Source: SAR116 cluster bacterium (GTDB taxonomy: Bacteria > Pseudomonadota > Alphaproteobacteria > Puniceispirillales > Puniceispirillaceae). Taken from it: a DNA stretch of 64,000 bases. The stretch is taken from the NCBI GenBank assembly GCA_004212735.1, contig SHBD01000009.1, positions 36,522 through 100,521 of the forward strand, read 5' to 3'. The first letter of the stretch is position 1. Each line of letters begins with the position of its first letter. Below, piece by piece: positions 8,781 through 16,503 of this stretch. Position numbers and translations under genes: made by a program. Under the pieces are notes generated by a model that saw nothing but the letters and a program-made list of their open reading frames with translations, searched no databases and was not told the origin of the DNA.

Positions 8781-9230
8781 ATGGCGGTGCGTGTCCAGCA
8801 GGATGATTTTGACGTTGGCGCTGAGAGCCGCGCGTTGCAGGGGCCAGCGGTGGGCGCGATCGCGCTGTTTGTTGGCACGGTGCGCAGCCTGAGCGAAGAT
8901 GACAGTGTCACCGCGATGACGCTTGAACATTATCCGGGAATGACCGAGGCCGAAATCAGCCGCATCGAGGATGAGGCACGGGCGCGCTGGCCGTTGCTGG
9001 GCGTGACGGTGGTGCATCGCGTCGGGCGTCTGCTGGCAGGCGAGCAGATTGTGCTTGTCGCCGTATCATCGGCGCACCGGCAAGCCGCCTTTGATGCGGC
9101 GCAGTATATGATGGATTTTCTGAAAACCGACGCGCCGTTCTGGAAGGCCGAGGAACGCGGCGATCAGCTCAGCTGGGTGGAGGCTCGGCAATCCGATAAC
9201 GATGCCCATGCCAAATGGACGCAAGAGTGA
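8781..9230 (+). CDS. moaE: Molybdopterin synthase large subunit MoaE
   Basis: MoaE is the catalytic subunit that, with MoaD thiocarboxylate, builds the dithiolene of molybdopterin. The conserved catalytic lysine region KTDAPFWKAEE lies near the C-terminus and the GAIALFVGTVR segment near the N-terminus. The ATG at 8781, one base after the moaD stop, is preferred to a GTG at 8772. With moeA and mobB it gives a partial cofactor pathway (moaA, moaC and mobA are not here). Just past the stop is a 2 x 19-bp duplication. Confidence 0.95.
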   Translation: MAVRVQQDDFDVGAESRALQGPAVGAIALFVGTVRSLSEDDSVTAMTLEHYPGMTEAEISRIEDEARARWPLLGVTVVHRVGRLLAGEQIVLVAVSSAHRQAAFDAAQYMMDFLKTDAPFWKAEERGDQLSWVEARQSDNDAHAKWTQE

Positions 9231-9236
9231 ATTGTT

Positions 9237-9274
9237 ACTCACAAAGGGTTTCCCCACTCACAAAGGGTTTCCCC
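9237..9274 (+). repeat. 2 x 19-bp perfect tandem repeat after moaE
   Basis: ACTCACAAAGGGTTTCCCC is present twice in direct succession starting seven bases past the moaE stop, between converging moaE and ilvE. No hairpin of terminator type is formed. Confidence 0.95.
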
Positions 9275-9293
9275 ACTGGCATTCAGAATTTAA

Positions 9294-10181
9294 TCAGAGG
9301 CTGATCCGGCCATTGACAAGATCATCATAGGCCGTGACCAGCTGGCGACAGGCATCCGAAGGGGTGAAGCTGTAGTCACCTATCTTGGCAACAGGCGTAA
9401 CCTCGGCTGCGGTGCCGGTGAGGAAACATTCCTTCATGCTGGCCATATCCTCGGGCTGGAGGTGGCGCTCAACAACCTTCATCTGCAATGTTTCGGCAAG
9501 CCGGATCACGGTTTGGCGGGTGATGCCATTGAGGAAGCAATCGGGAATCGGGGTGTGCAGGGTGCCTTCCTCGTCGATGAAGAACACATTGGCACCCGTC
9601 GCCTCGGCGATGTAGCCACGGTAATCAAGCATCAGCGCATCCTGAAAACCCTTTTTCTCGGCCTCATGCTTTGACAGGGTGCAGATCATATAAAGACCGG
9701 CCGCCTTGGCATGAACAGGTGCGGATTCGGGCGATGGTCGTTTCCATTTGGCAATTTCCAGCGTGATACCGCGCATCTTTGTTTCTGGATCGAAATAGCT
9801 GGGCCATTCCCAGGCAGCGATGGCAACATGCGTTTTCGTCTGCTGCGCCGAAATTGCCATCATCTCCGAACCGCGCCAACAAAAGGCCCGCAGATAGCCA
9901 TCGCTAATGTTGTTTGCTGCCAGCACGGCCATCTTGGCCGCGTCAACCTCCTCGTTGGAATAGGGAATGTCGAAATCAAGCATCTGGCTGGACGCACGCA
10001 AGCGGTCCGTATGATCTGCGCCAGCAAAGATGGTGCCGCCATAGGCACGCTCGCCCTCGAACACCAAACTGGCGTAATGCAGGCCGTGGCTGAGGGTGTG
10101 TGTCTTGGCGTCGCGCCATTCAACCATTTCACCATTGAGCCAGATTAGACCATCACGATCATCAAACGGAATCAGCGCCAT
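9294..10181 (-). CDS. ilvE: Branched-chain amino acid aminotransferase
   Basis: IlvE is the PLP enzyme that interconverts branched-chain 2-oxo acids and Val, Leu and Ile with glutamate. The fold-type IV landmarks are present: HGLHYASLVFEGERAY near the N-terminus, HAKAAGLYM with the PLP lysine, and EATGANVFFI followed by NGITRQTVI. The ATG at 10181 has AAGGAG eight bases upstream and is preferred to a start 24 bases earlier. The gene is divergent from the MarR regulator at 10359, with about 180 bases of shared promoter DNA, so that regulator could also act on ilvE. Confidence 0.93.
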   Translation of the reverse strand: MALIPFDDRDGLIWLNGEMVEWRDAKTHTLSHGLHYASLVFEGERAYGGTIFAGADHTDRLRASSQMLDFDIPYSNEEVDAAKMAVLAANNISDGYLRAFCWRGSEMMAISAQQTKTHVAIAAWEWPSYFDPETKMRGITLEIAKWKRPSPESAPVHAKAAGLYMICTLSKHEAEKKGFQDALMLDYRGYIAEATGANVFFIDEEGTLHTPIPDCFLNGITRQTVIRLAETLQMKVVERHLQPEDMASMKECFLTGTAAEVTPVAKIGDYSFTPSDACRQLVTAYDDLVNGRISL

Positions 10182-10358
10182 TTTTATACTCCTTCGTGCC
10201 AACACCGGAGGTCATCGGCTCCGGCGTTTGCGGTTGCCCGGGATGGCCACAGCCTCAATCTGCGATTTTCCCGGCCAAAGCCCAAATGAATAGTTCCAAA
10301 TCGGGCGTATTATGGTAATTTGCCACTACGGTAACATCACAGTGGATAATTGGTCAAC

Positions 10359-10853
10359 ATGGCTGACATAAAACCCTTTGGCAAGGCCCTTTTTCTGCGT
10401 GAGGAAGAATTGCGCCGTGGTATTGAATTGATGTATTTCGCCTATCGGGACTTCACCGGAGAGGCTGATTCGATTCTTGCCGAACAGGATATGGGCCGGG
10501 CGCACCACCGGGCCATCTATTTTGTCGGCCGTCACCCAGGCATGCGGGTGAGTGATTTGCTGGCAATCCTCAATATCACCAAACAGAGCTTGTCGCGCGT
10601 GCTGTCAACGCTGGTCACGGATGGCTATATCATCCAGAAAACCGGCGCTGGCGACAGGCGGCAGAGATTGCTCTATCTTACGGAAAAAGGCATCGTGCTC
10701 GAGGCGCGCCTGACCGAAGTGCAGGGTCGACGGTTTGCCGCTGCCTATCGCAATGCCGGGGCAAAGGCTGTTGAGGGGTTTCAGCATGTGTTGCAGGGAT
10801 TGCTTGACGCCGAAACCCGCAGCCAGATTGACAGGCAGGACCAGAATGAATGA
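10359..10853 (+). CDS. MarR-family regulator (PetP-like)
   Basis: A 164-aa winged-helix regulator. The MarR fold is evident from GMRVSDLLAILNITKQSLSR (recognition helix) and the wing GDRRQRLLYLT. An OmpR-type response regulator gene follows. The pair matches the petP-petR arrangement known in Rhodobacter capsulatus, where PetR is needed for cytochrome bc1 expression; petABC lies 13 kb away in this window. ATG 10359 is preferred over a TTG nine bases upstream. The 3' end overlaps the start of a small glycine-rich ORF by eight bases. Confidence 0.88.
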   Translation: MADIKPFGKALFLREEELRRGIELMYFAYRDFTGEADSILAEQDMGRAHHRAIYFVGRHPGMRVSDLLAILNITKQSLSRVLSTLVTDGYIIQKTGAGDRRQRLLYLTEKGIVLEARLTEVQGRRFAAAYRNAGAKAVEGFQHVLQGLLDAETRSQIDRQDQNE

Positions 10854-10971
10854 CGTGCCCCGGTCATCCATCGGCTGGGGGAGGCCTATGGCGTGGGGTC
10901 TGAATGTATATGGCGGTCTGGGTGGTCTGGGCGGTCCGGGTGGTCTGGCACTGACGGGAGATGTGCGGTGA
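10846..10971 (+). CDS. Candidate 41-aa glycine-rich coupled ORF
   Basis: ATG at 10846 lies inside the end of the MarR gene and the TGA at 10969-10971 overlaps the GTG start of the response regulator (GTGA), so the ORF bridges exactly the gap between the two regulators. The product is MNDVPRSSIGWGRPMAWG followed by NVYGGLGGLGGPGGLALT-type repeats. The repeat part is a 4 x 9-bp array. It may be a real small protein or a translational bridge that couples petP to petR. No homologue is recognised. Confidence 0.4.
   Translation: MNDVPRSSIGWGRPMAWGLNVYGGLGGLGGPGGLALTGDVR
10912..10947 (+). repeat. 4 x 9-bp tandem repeat
   Basis: Four GGCGGTCTG-like units (10912-10920, 10921-10929, 10930-10938, 10939-10947) encode GGL GGL GGP GGL in the small ORF between the MarR and response-regulator genes. 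Confidence 0.9.
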
Positions 10972-11690
10972 GCGATCATCACATTTTGGTCATAGATGAT
11001 GACGAGAGACTGCGGCTTTTGTTGCGCAGGTTTCTCGAGGAAAGCGGTTTTCGCGTCACCGATGTCGGCAGCACTGCCGAGGCGCGGAGCATCCTGGCCG
11101 GCCTTGCCTTTGACATGCTGATCATTGACATCATGATGCCGGGCGAGACCGGGCTTGAGTTCCTGCAGGATCTGCGCAAATCAAACCCGGTGCCAGCGCT
11201 GTTCCTGACGGCCTTGTCCGAAACCGAACACCGGATCACGGGGCTGGAATTCGGCGCTGATGACTATATGTCAAAACCGTTTGAGCCGCGTGAGCTTGTG
11301 TTGCGGATTAAATCGATTCTTGGCCGGTCAACGAGTGTGGCGCAGGCAGAAGATGAAACACGCATCGGTTTTGGCCCCTATCTGTTCGATATTGATGCCG
11401 GCATGCTGACGCGCAATGGTGAGCGTCTGCATATCACCACGGCAGAGCAAAAACTGCTTGGCAGTTTTGCCGCGCGCCCGGATGAGGTGCTGTCCCGTGA
11501 CGATCTGGCACTGGCGATGGATGGCAGCATGCAGGGGCGCTCGATCGATGTTGCCGTTGCCAGACTGCGGAGCAAGCTGGAGCCCGACCCACGCTATCCG
11601 GTCTATTTGCAGACAGTGCGCAACCGTGGCTGGCTGCTGCGAACAGACAGTCCGGCAGCAATGAGTGGGAGTGACGATGCAGCTTCGTAA
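10968..11690 (+). CDS. OmpR-family response regulator (PetR-like)
   Basis: A 240-aa two-domain regulator: receiver domain with acidic pocket DDDE near the start, phosphorylatable Asp about residue 54 (IIDIMMPGE), Thr/Ser and Lys of the switch (FLTALS, SKPFEPREL), then a winged-helix DNA-binding domain (AEQKLLGSFAARPDEVLSRDDL). The GTG at 10968 is chosen because the receiver fold starts right after it and GGGAG lies upstream; the upstream in-frame extension is the low-complexity repeat. It overlaps the kinase gene by 14 bases. By position next to a MarR gene it resembles petR, a bc1 regulator. Confidence 0.92.
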   Translation: MSDHHILVIDDDERLRLLLRRFLEESGFRVTDVGSTAEARSILAGLAFDMLIIDIMMPGETGLEFLQDLRKSNPVPALFLTALSETEHRITGLEFGADDYMSKPFEPRELVLRIKSILGRSTSVAQAEDETRIGFGPYLFDIDAGMLTRNGERLHITTAEQKLLGSFAARPDEVLSRDDLALAMDGSMQGRSIDVAVARLRSKLEPDPRYPVYLQTVRNRGWLLRTDSPAAMSGSDDAAS

Positions 11691-12996
11691 CGTCCTGCCA
11701 AAGACGCTGTTCGGGCGGATGCTCTCGATCATTCTGGTGCCGATGATCTTTGTGCAGGTCATTACCGTTTTCATTTTCTATGACCGGCACTGGGACACCG
11801 TTACCCGGCATATGGCGAATAATCTGAGCGCCGAGATCAGCATTCTCGTTGACCAACTGGGCAATGCACCCGACGAAGAATTGATCGATACAATTAAGAA
11901 AACCGGCTGGGAGTATTTCAATTTCCCGATCCAGTTCGACGCCGAGACCCCCTTTGCCGGTAGCAATAGCGACAACCCACAAAGCTATGCCGAAGAAATG
12001 CTGTGGCGGGCACTTGGAGCCCGTCTGGCGCGCCCGTGGCGCACGAATGTCGATTCCGACCCGCATCTGATCTATGTCGATGTGAAATTCGACAATGGCA
12101 CGCTGCGCATCTATGCCAGCCGCAAGCGGATTTTCTCATCGACAAGCTGGACCTTTATCGGCTGGACGGTGGGATCATCGATCCTGATGTTCTCTATCGC
12201 GCTGTTGTTCATGCGCGGCCAGGTGCGGCCAATCCTGCGGCTTGCCAATGCCGCACGCCAACTTGGGCTGGGACGAGCGGCACCCGACTATCAGCTTGAG
12301 GGGGCGCGCGAAGTGCGGCTTGCCGGACGCGCCTTTCAGGCGATGCGCCACCGGATCATGCGGCAGCTGAATGAACGTACCGAAATGCTGGCCGGGGTGA
12401 GCCATGATTTGCGAACGCCGCTGACCCGGATAAGGCTGCAGCTGGCACTGATGAAGGACAGCGAGGACGCCGCTGCGATCCGCGCCGATCTGGCCGAGAT
12501 GGAGGATATGATTGACGCTTATCTGTCCTTTGCCGCGGGTGAAGGCGAGGAGGAACCCGAGGAAACGCAGATTGAGACACTGCTCGACCGTTTGGTGCGC
12601 CAGACAGCCAAAGCGCATGGCTATGACATCCAGATGGCCCAGCTGAATGAGCCCATGCCGGCCTTTCCGGTGCGGCGCAAATCCATTCAACGGGCCTTTG
12701 AGAACATCATTTCAAATGCCATCGCCTATTCGACAAAGACGCGAATCAGCCTGCGTTACCGGAATGATGAGGTGAGCATCTTGTTTGACGATGATGGGGC
12801 CGGCATTCCCGCCGAACGCCGCGCTGATGCCCTGCGTCCCTTTATTCGACTGGAGGAATCGCGCAACCGGAAAACCGGCGGTACCGGTCTTGGGCTGTCG
12901 ATCACCAGCGATATCGTGCTTGGGCATGGCGGCGAGCTGACGCTTGGTGATTCGCCGCTTGGCGGCTTGCGTGTGGCGATCAAGCTGCCTGTCTAG
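11677..12996 (+). CDS. EnvZ-like sensor histidine kinase
   Basis: An inner-membrane sensor kinase of 439 aa: TM1 about residues 17-40, a periplasmic domain of about 125 residues, TM2 about 165-185, HAMP region, HisKA with phospho-acceptor His about residue 243 in GVSHDLRTPLTRIRLQL, and an HATPase domain with N-box NIISNAIAYS, DDDGAGIP and GGTGLGLSI. It is the presumed partner of the overlapping response regulator upstream (start ATGCAG lies within its last codons). The architecture is like EnvZ; the stimulus cannot be told from sequence. Confidence 0.92.
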   Translation: MQLRNVLPKTLFGRMLSIILVPMIFVQVITVFIFYDRHWDTVTRHMANNLSAEISILVDQLGNAPDEELIDTIKKTGWEYFNFPIQFDAETPFAGSNSDNPQSYAEEMLWRALGARLARPWRTNVDSDPHLIYVDVKFDNGTLRIYASRKRIFSSTSWTFIGWTVGSSILMFSIALLFMRGQVRPILRLANAARQLGLGRAAPDYQLEGAREVRLAGRAFQAMRHRIMRQLNERTEMLAGVSHDLRTPLTRIRLQLALMKDSEDAAAIRADLAEMEDMIDAYLSFAAGEGEEEPEETQIETLLDRLVRQTAKAHGYDIQMAQLNEPMPAFPVRRKSIQRAFENIISNAIAYSTKTRISLRYRNDEVSILFDDDGAGIPAERRADALRPFIRLEESRNRKTGGTGLGLSITSDIVLGHGGELTLGDSPLGGLRVAIKLPV

Positions 12997-13021
12997 CCGG
13001 CACCGAAAGATTTTAGGTGGG

Positions 13022-13387
13022 CTAGTGCAGGCGGCTGCCATCCAGGGCCGGTTGGTCAGGGGCCACGAGCACAATCGCACCAGCCGCATCATTGACACCA
13101 AGGGTCAACACCTCAGACATGAACGGGCCAATCTGGCGCGGCGGGAAATTGACCACCGCCATCACCTGCCGACCGACAAGCGTTTCCGGCGTATAGAGCG
13201 TGGTGATCTGCGCCGAGGATTTTTTCCGGCCAATCTCGGGGCCAAAATCAATCACCAGCTTGAATGCGGGTTTGCGTGCCTCGGGAAAGGGTAACGCCTC
13301 GACAATCGTGCCGCACCGAATGTCCAGTTTCAGAAACTCATCGAAGCTGACCGGATCCGGCCCGGCCTGTGCGCTGTCATCCGCCAT
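13022..13387 (-). CDS. CsaA-like tRNA-binding domain protein
   Basis: A single-domain OB-fold protein of 121 aa of the CsaA/Trbp111 type: FLKLDIRCGTIVEA at the start, INF-type core AVVNFPPRQIGPFMSEVLTLG and IVLVAPDQP near the end. Related proteins bind the outside of tRNA or act as export chaperones. It is the last gene of the minus-strand block ubiK-ybjN-proC-tetR-csaA, although the 80-base gap upstream with an 11-bp repeat may hold its own promoter. Confidence 0.88.
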   Translation of the reverse strand: MADDSAQAGPDPVSFDEFLKLDIRCGTIVEALPFPEARKPAFKLVIDFGPEIGRKKSSAQITTLYTPETLVGRQVMAVVNFPPRQIGPFMSEVLTLGVNDAAGAIVLVAPDQPALDGSRLH

Positions 13388-13420
13388 TGTCGTCTGTCCC
13401 TAATTAGTCCCGCTGTCTTG

Positions 13421-13442
13421 TCTCTTTGATGTCTCTTTGATG
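13421..13442 (+). repeat. 2 x 11-bp tandem repeat
   Basis: TCTCTTTGATG occurs twice in succession, followed by a degraded third copy, between the TetR gene and the CsaA-like gene. Confidence 0.85.
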
Positions 13443-13466
13443 TCTTTTGAAATCCTGTTGCCGAAT

Positions 13467-14153
13467 TTATTGATAGCGGTCCTGCGGCAGATCATCATCA
13501 CCGCCTAAGGGGAAACCATCATCCGCCGTTGCGCCGTCACTAGCCGCAGCGTCACCGCCATGGCCCAAAACCCGCAGGGTGCGTCCCCATTCCTCGGCCT
13601 GCGAGAGACGGGTGTCAATCGCCTTCATGGTATGAGACAGATCAGCGGTTTCATCTTTCTGCCATTCACGCGCCACCAGCATGGCCACAATGACAACGCC
13701 GCGGACCCGGGCCTCGCCGCGCAGACCGGCCAGATCATCACCGACCATCCGCAACAGCGCGCGCATCGCCTGACCCAGAGAGTCAAGGAGCCGGATGCCA
13801 AGCTGCGGGTCGCGCCGCGCCGCCGCATCAAGCGTGGCAATCTGCGCTTTGTAGGGAGCATAGACCTCAAACCGGTGCATCAGTGATTCCAGAATTTTCT
13901 CGCGGATTGTCACCTCACCCGCATCCTCAATGTCGGTAAGACTCTCAAGCAATGCCTGTCGGTCAAGCCTTCTGAGCTGATGCAGGATCAAGGCGGTAAC
14001 AGAGCCCGCAGCGGCGCGCGCTGCAGACGGGCTGATCTCCGCCTGACGGGCGATCTCGTCAAGGTCAAGCGCCGCCGGTGTCAGTGTCGCAAGCTGGTCC
14101 CAGGCGGCATCGGCGAGCCGGTCCATGATCGCATTTGTCGTCGTGCTGTCCAT
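13467..14153 (-). CDS. TetR-like transcriptional regulator
   Basis: A 228-aa helical protein. The N-terminal helix-turn-helix is recognisable (LDEIARQAEISPSAARAAAG), followed by an all-helical ligand/dimer domain of normal TetR size and an acidic, Gly/Asp-rich tail (about residues 200-228). The recognition helix is atypical, lacking the usual aromatic residues (YxHF), so binding may be altered; a COQ9-like helical fold is an alternative reading. It lies between proC and the CsaA-like gene. Target unknown. Confidence 0.7.
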   Translation of the reverse strand: MDSTTTNAIMDRLADAAWDQLATLTPAALDLDEIARQAEISPSAARAAAGSVTALILHQLRRLDRQALLESLTDIEDAGEVTIREKILESLMHRFEVYAPYKAQIATLDAAARRDPQLGIRLLDSLGQAMRALLRMVGDDLAGLRGEARVRGVVIVAMLVAREWQKDETADLSHTMKAIDTRLSQAEEWGRTLRVLGHGGDAAASDGATADDGFPLGGDDDLPQDRYQ

Positions 14154-14357
14154 TGCGCTGTTCCCGTTGATATTTCAGTGTCCGGATGTTGCGGTTTCCG
14201 GTCATCCACCTGATGTGAAGATGGGGCAAGCCAACCGGCGGGTCAAGCGTTGGCCGGAAGGTGGTTGCTTATTCATCAGCCGTGATCAGGCCGTGGTCAG
14301 GGATTGACCACCAACAGGGGAGACATCTGGCGGTGCGGCGAGAGCGCCAGCGACAGA

Positions 14358-15185
14358 TCAGCTGCCAAGCTCAAGCGAACGGTCACGCGCCGCAATGATT
14401 GCCCGTTTCATCAACGGTGCCAGCCCATCATCATCCATCAGCACCGCAAGCGCCGCCGCTGTGGTGCCGCCCTTGCTGGTGACATTGACACGCAGCTGTG
14501 AGGGAGGATCATCGGACGCAGCGATCAACTCGCCAGCGCCAGCGACAGTCGCCTCAGCAAGCTGTTGCGACAACGCGGCCGGCAGCCCGGCAGCAATGCC
14601 TGCCGCGGTCATCGTCTCGGCCAGCAGGAACACATAGGCTGGCCCAGAACCGGAAACGGCGGTAACCGCATCCATCAGCCCCTCATCATCGATGGTGACA
14701 ACCGCGCCAACGGCAGTGAGCAGTTGCGCCGCAAGTGCAGCAATCGCCGCTGGGGCATCGGCGGTATAGAGGACGGTGACACCCTTGCCAATCGCCGCTG
14801 GCGTGTTTGGCATCGAACGCAGAACCAGCGCATCGGAGCCATCGGCATTTTTTGGCAGGCGCGCGGTCAACCAGTCGGTTGGGATGCCGGCGGCAATCGA
14901 CAGAAAGGCCGTGTCAGAACCAGCAATGCCGCCAAGTGTGGCAATCGCATCGTCCATTATCTGTGGCTTGACGGCAAGAACAACCATCTGGCTTGGACGA
15001 TCAGCGGCCGCAGCGGCCGCGGCACAATCGTCAAACAGCCTGACATTGGTGTATGAGCTGGTCCAAGCAAGCGCATCGTGATGCGGCTCAACAATGGCAA
15101 AATCAGCATCAAGCGTGGCATCATTGAGCCAGCCCTGCAGCATCGCACTGCCCATCTTGCCACAGCCTATGAGCGTGATCAGCAT
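14358..15185 (-). CDS. proC: Pyrroline-5-carboxylate reductase
   Basis: ProC performs the last step of proline synthesis, reducing 1-pyrroline-5-carboxylate with NAD(P)H. The N-terminal Rossmann motif is GCGKMGSAM, and the P5CR signature region AVSGSGPAYVFLLAE is intact, followed by the GGTTAAAL segment of the C-terminal helical domain. Start is ATG 15185, four bases after the YbjN stop and with GGGAGG upstream; an ATG 18 bases earlier lies inside the YbjN gene. At 275 aa it is of normal length. Confidence 0.95.
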   Translation of the reverse strand: MLITLIGCGKMGSAMLQGWLNDATLDADFAIVEPHHDALAWTSSYTNVRLFDDCAAAAAAADRPSQMVVLAVKPQIMDDAIATLGGIAGSDTAFLSIAAGIPTDWLTARLPKNADGSDALVLRSMPNTPAAIGKGVTVLYTADAPAAIAALAAQLLTAVGAVVTIDDEGLMDAVTAVSGSGPAYVFLLAETMTAAGIAAGLPAALSQQLAEATVAGAGELIAASDDPPSQLRVNVTSKGGTTAAALAVLMDDDGLAPLMKRAIIAARDRSLELGS

Positions 15186-15189
15186 TGCC

Positions 15190-15705
15190 TCATGCCTCCC
15201 CATCAGTGCGCATCAGAACGGCCATCGCCGCCTCGGCGGCAGCCATCTTGCCATGCGCCACCTGATAAATTGCCGGATAGGCCTGCTCGCACTCGCCAAG
15301 CATGAAATCGACGACATCCTCGATCTGTTCGGGCGTGGCACCCCCAGCCCCCCGCAGCGCCAGTGTGTGCCGCAGTTCCAGCTCGCACGCATTGAGATCA
15401 AGCGCCAGATGGCCGATATGAACATCCTGATTGAGCAGGGCCGCAAGCAGCGCCAACTCGCCGAGCTGTTCCTCTTCGGCATGGACATCAATCCGGCAGG
15501 TCACCTGCATGGTCTCATCGAAACGCCGCCAGGTGACGGCAAGCTGATAATCAGACCAGCGCCCCGGCACCTCAGCCAGCACGGCGTCGTGATTGCGCTC
15601 GCGCACCTGCCAGTCCTGCCGGGCGACAAATTTTGTCACCAGATCGATCGGATGGGCGAGGCCGGCTTCATTTGTGCGGTTCTGGCCTGATGAATGTGAT
15701 GTCAT
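15190..15705 (-). CDS. YbjN-domain protein
   Basis: A 171-aa protein of the YbjN family (type III secretion chaperone-like alpha/beta fold). Family signs are the central DYQLAVTWRRFDETMQVTC, ALLNQDVHIGHLALD and DVVDFMLGECEQAYPAI segments. Its role in alphaproteobacteria is not established; proximity to proC and UbiK is common. It is only four bases upstream of proC, so the two are co-transcribed and probably coupled. Confidence 0.85.
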   Translation of the reverse strand: MTSHSSGQNRTNEAGLAHPIDLVTKFVARQDWQVRERNHDAVLAEVPGRWSDYQLAVTWRRFDETMQVTCRIDVHAEEEQLGELALLAALLNQDVHIGHLALDLNACELELRHTLALRGAGGATPEQIEDVVDFMLGECEQAYPAIYQVAHGKMAAAEAAMAVLMRTDGEA

Positions 15706-15789
15706 GAGATGAGCGTCCCGAATGCGGTGTCTGGATCCCTAAGATGCCGCAGGCAGGAACTTCATTCAACACAATATTTTGTGGGTGAC

Positions 15790-15798
15790 TTATCCACA
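15790..15798 (+). promoter_or_regulatory. DnaA box
   Basis: TTATCCACA, a perfect consensus DnaA box, in the intergenic region upstream of ybjN-proC and about 58 bases from an 11-bp repeat array. Confidence 0.4.
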
Positions 15799-15855
15799 TA
15801 CCACATGGTGTTGTGGTTTTATGGTTTCCAAAAGGTCGAATCCGCACAAAACCAC

Positions 15856-15888
15856 CAGTTTGACACTAGTTTGACACCAGTTTGACGA
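15856..15888 (+). repeat. 3 x 11-bp iteron-like direct repeats
   Basis: CAGTTTGACAC, TAGTTTGACAC and CAGTTTGACGA follow one another without spacer. An 11-bp period keeps the units on one face of the helix, as in protein-binding iterons, though a simple microduplication is also possible. Confidence 0.85.
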
Positions 15889-15923
15889 TGGCCGGGTGCA
15901 GCTTTGGTGGAGGAAAGAGAGAA

Positions 15924-16253
15924 TCAGGAGGCTGATTTTTTTCTGGCGGGCCGCGTCTTTTTCGCCGCGGCAGTCTTTTTGGCCGCTTTGCGGGCTGGCG
16001 ATTCTTTCGTTTTTGCGCGGGGTGATTCGCCAACGGCGGGGCCAGCCTCCAGAACGGCCACCCGAGCCGCCAGTGCCTCATGCCGGGTGCGCAGCGCGTC
16101 AAACTCCTCACGCGTCACAAGGCCACGCGCATTGAGAGCGCGTTCCATGCGCTGACGGATCATATTATCGATCTCCTCGCGCGCACCACCAAGGGCAGTC
16201 GCGGCCCCGTTCGCCATTTTGGCAATATCACTGATGAAATTCGACCGCCGCAT
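15924..16253 (-). CDS. ubiK: UbiK-like accessory factor (BMFP family)
   Basis: A 109-aa coiled-coil protein. The core MRRSNFISDIAKMANGA, the helix REEIDNMIRQRMERAL and GLVTREEFDALRTRHEALAARV match the BMFP/YqiC family; in E. coli UbiK helps the ubiquinone-biosynthesis complex and binds membranes. The last 40 residues are an unstructured Lys/Ala/Arg-rich tail typical of alphaproteobacterial members. It is divergent from lgt, 250 bases away, the usual arrangement. Confidence 0.8.
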   Translation of the reverse strand: MRRSNFISDIAKMANGAATALGGAREEIDNMIRQRMERALNARGLVTREEFDALRTRHEALAARVAVLEAGPAVGESPRAKTKESPARKAAKKTAAAKKTRPARKKSAS

Positions 16254-16503
16254 CTTGCTGTTCCCGTCTTTCTGCGCTGCCGCCCGCTTCTGGGTGATTG
16301 CAGGCGTTGAGCCCGCTAACCGACATCGCCTTTTGTAACTATTTATACTCTTGCATAGGTTTATTTATGTGGTCTCGGCGGTTATTCCAATACCACATGA
16401 GGCGCATTTGCGATAAAGTTGTGCATATTTTCACGTTGGGGGCAGCCCTGTTGCCAGCCCCCTTGCCACCACTTTTGGCACGAAACAACGGACATCAGGC
16501 ATC

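Larger units (their letters stand above)
15706..15923. other. Regulatory-looking gap between ubiK and ybjN
   Basis: This 218-base gap carries a perfect DnaA box (15790-15798), an ATACCACATG motif (repeated at about 16388 upstream of lgt) and three 11-bp direct repeats (15856-15888). The minus-strand promoter for ybjN-proC should lie here. No ORF is convincing. Confidence 0.4.

Noticed and set aside
15094..15690. Plus-strand frame opposite proC/ybjN
   Set aside because: Antisense to two genes with clear family signatures.
15856..15888. CRISPR-like array
   Set aside because: The repeats are contiguous 11-mers with no spacers, and no cas gene is in the window.
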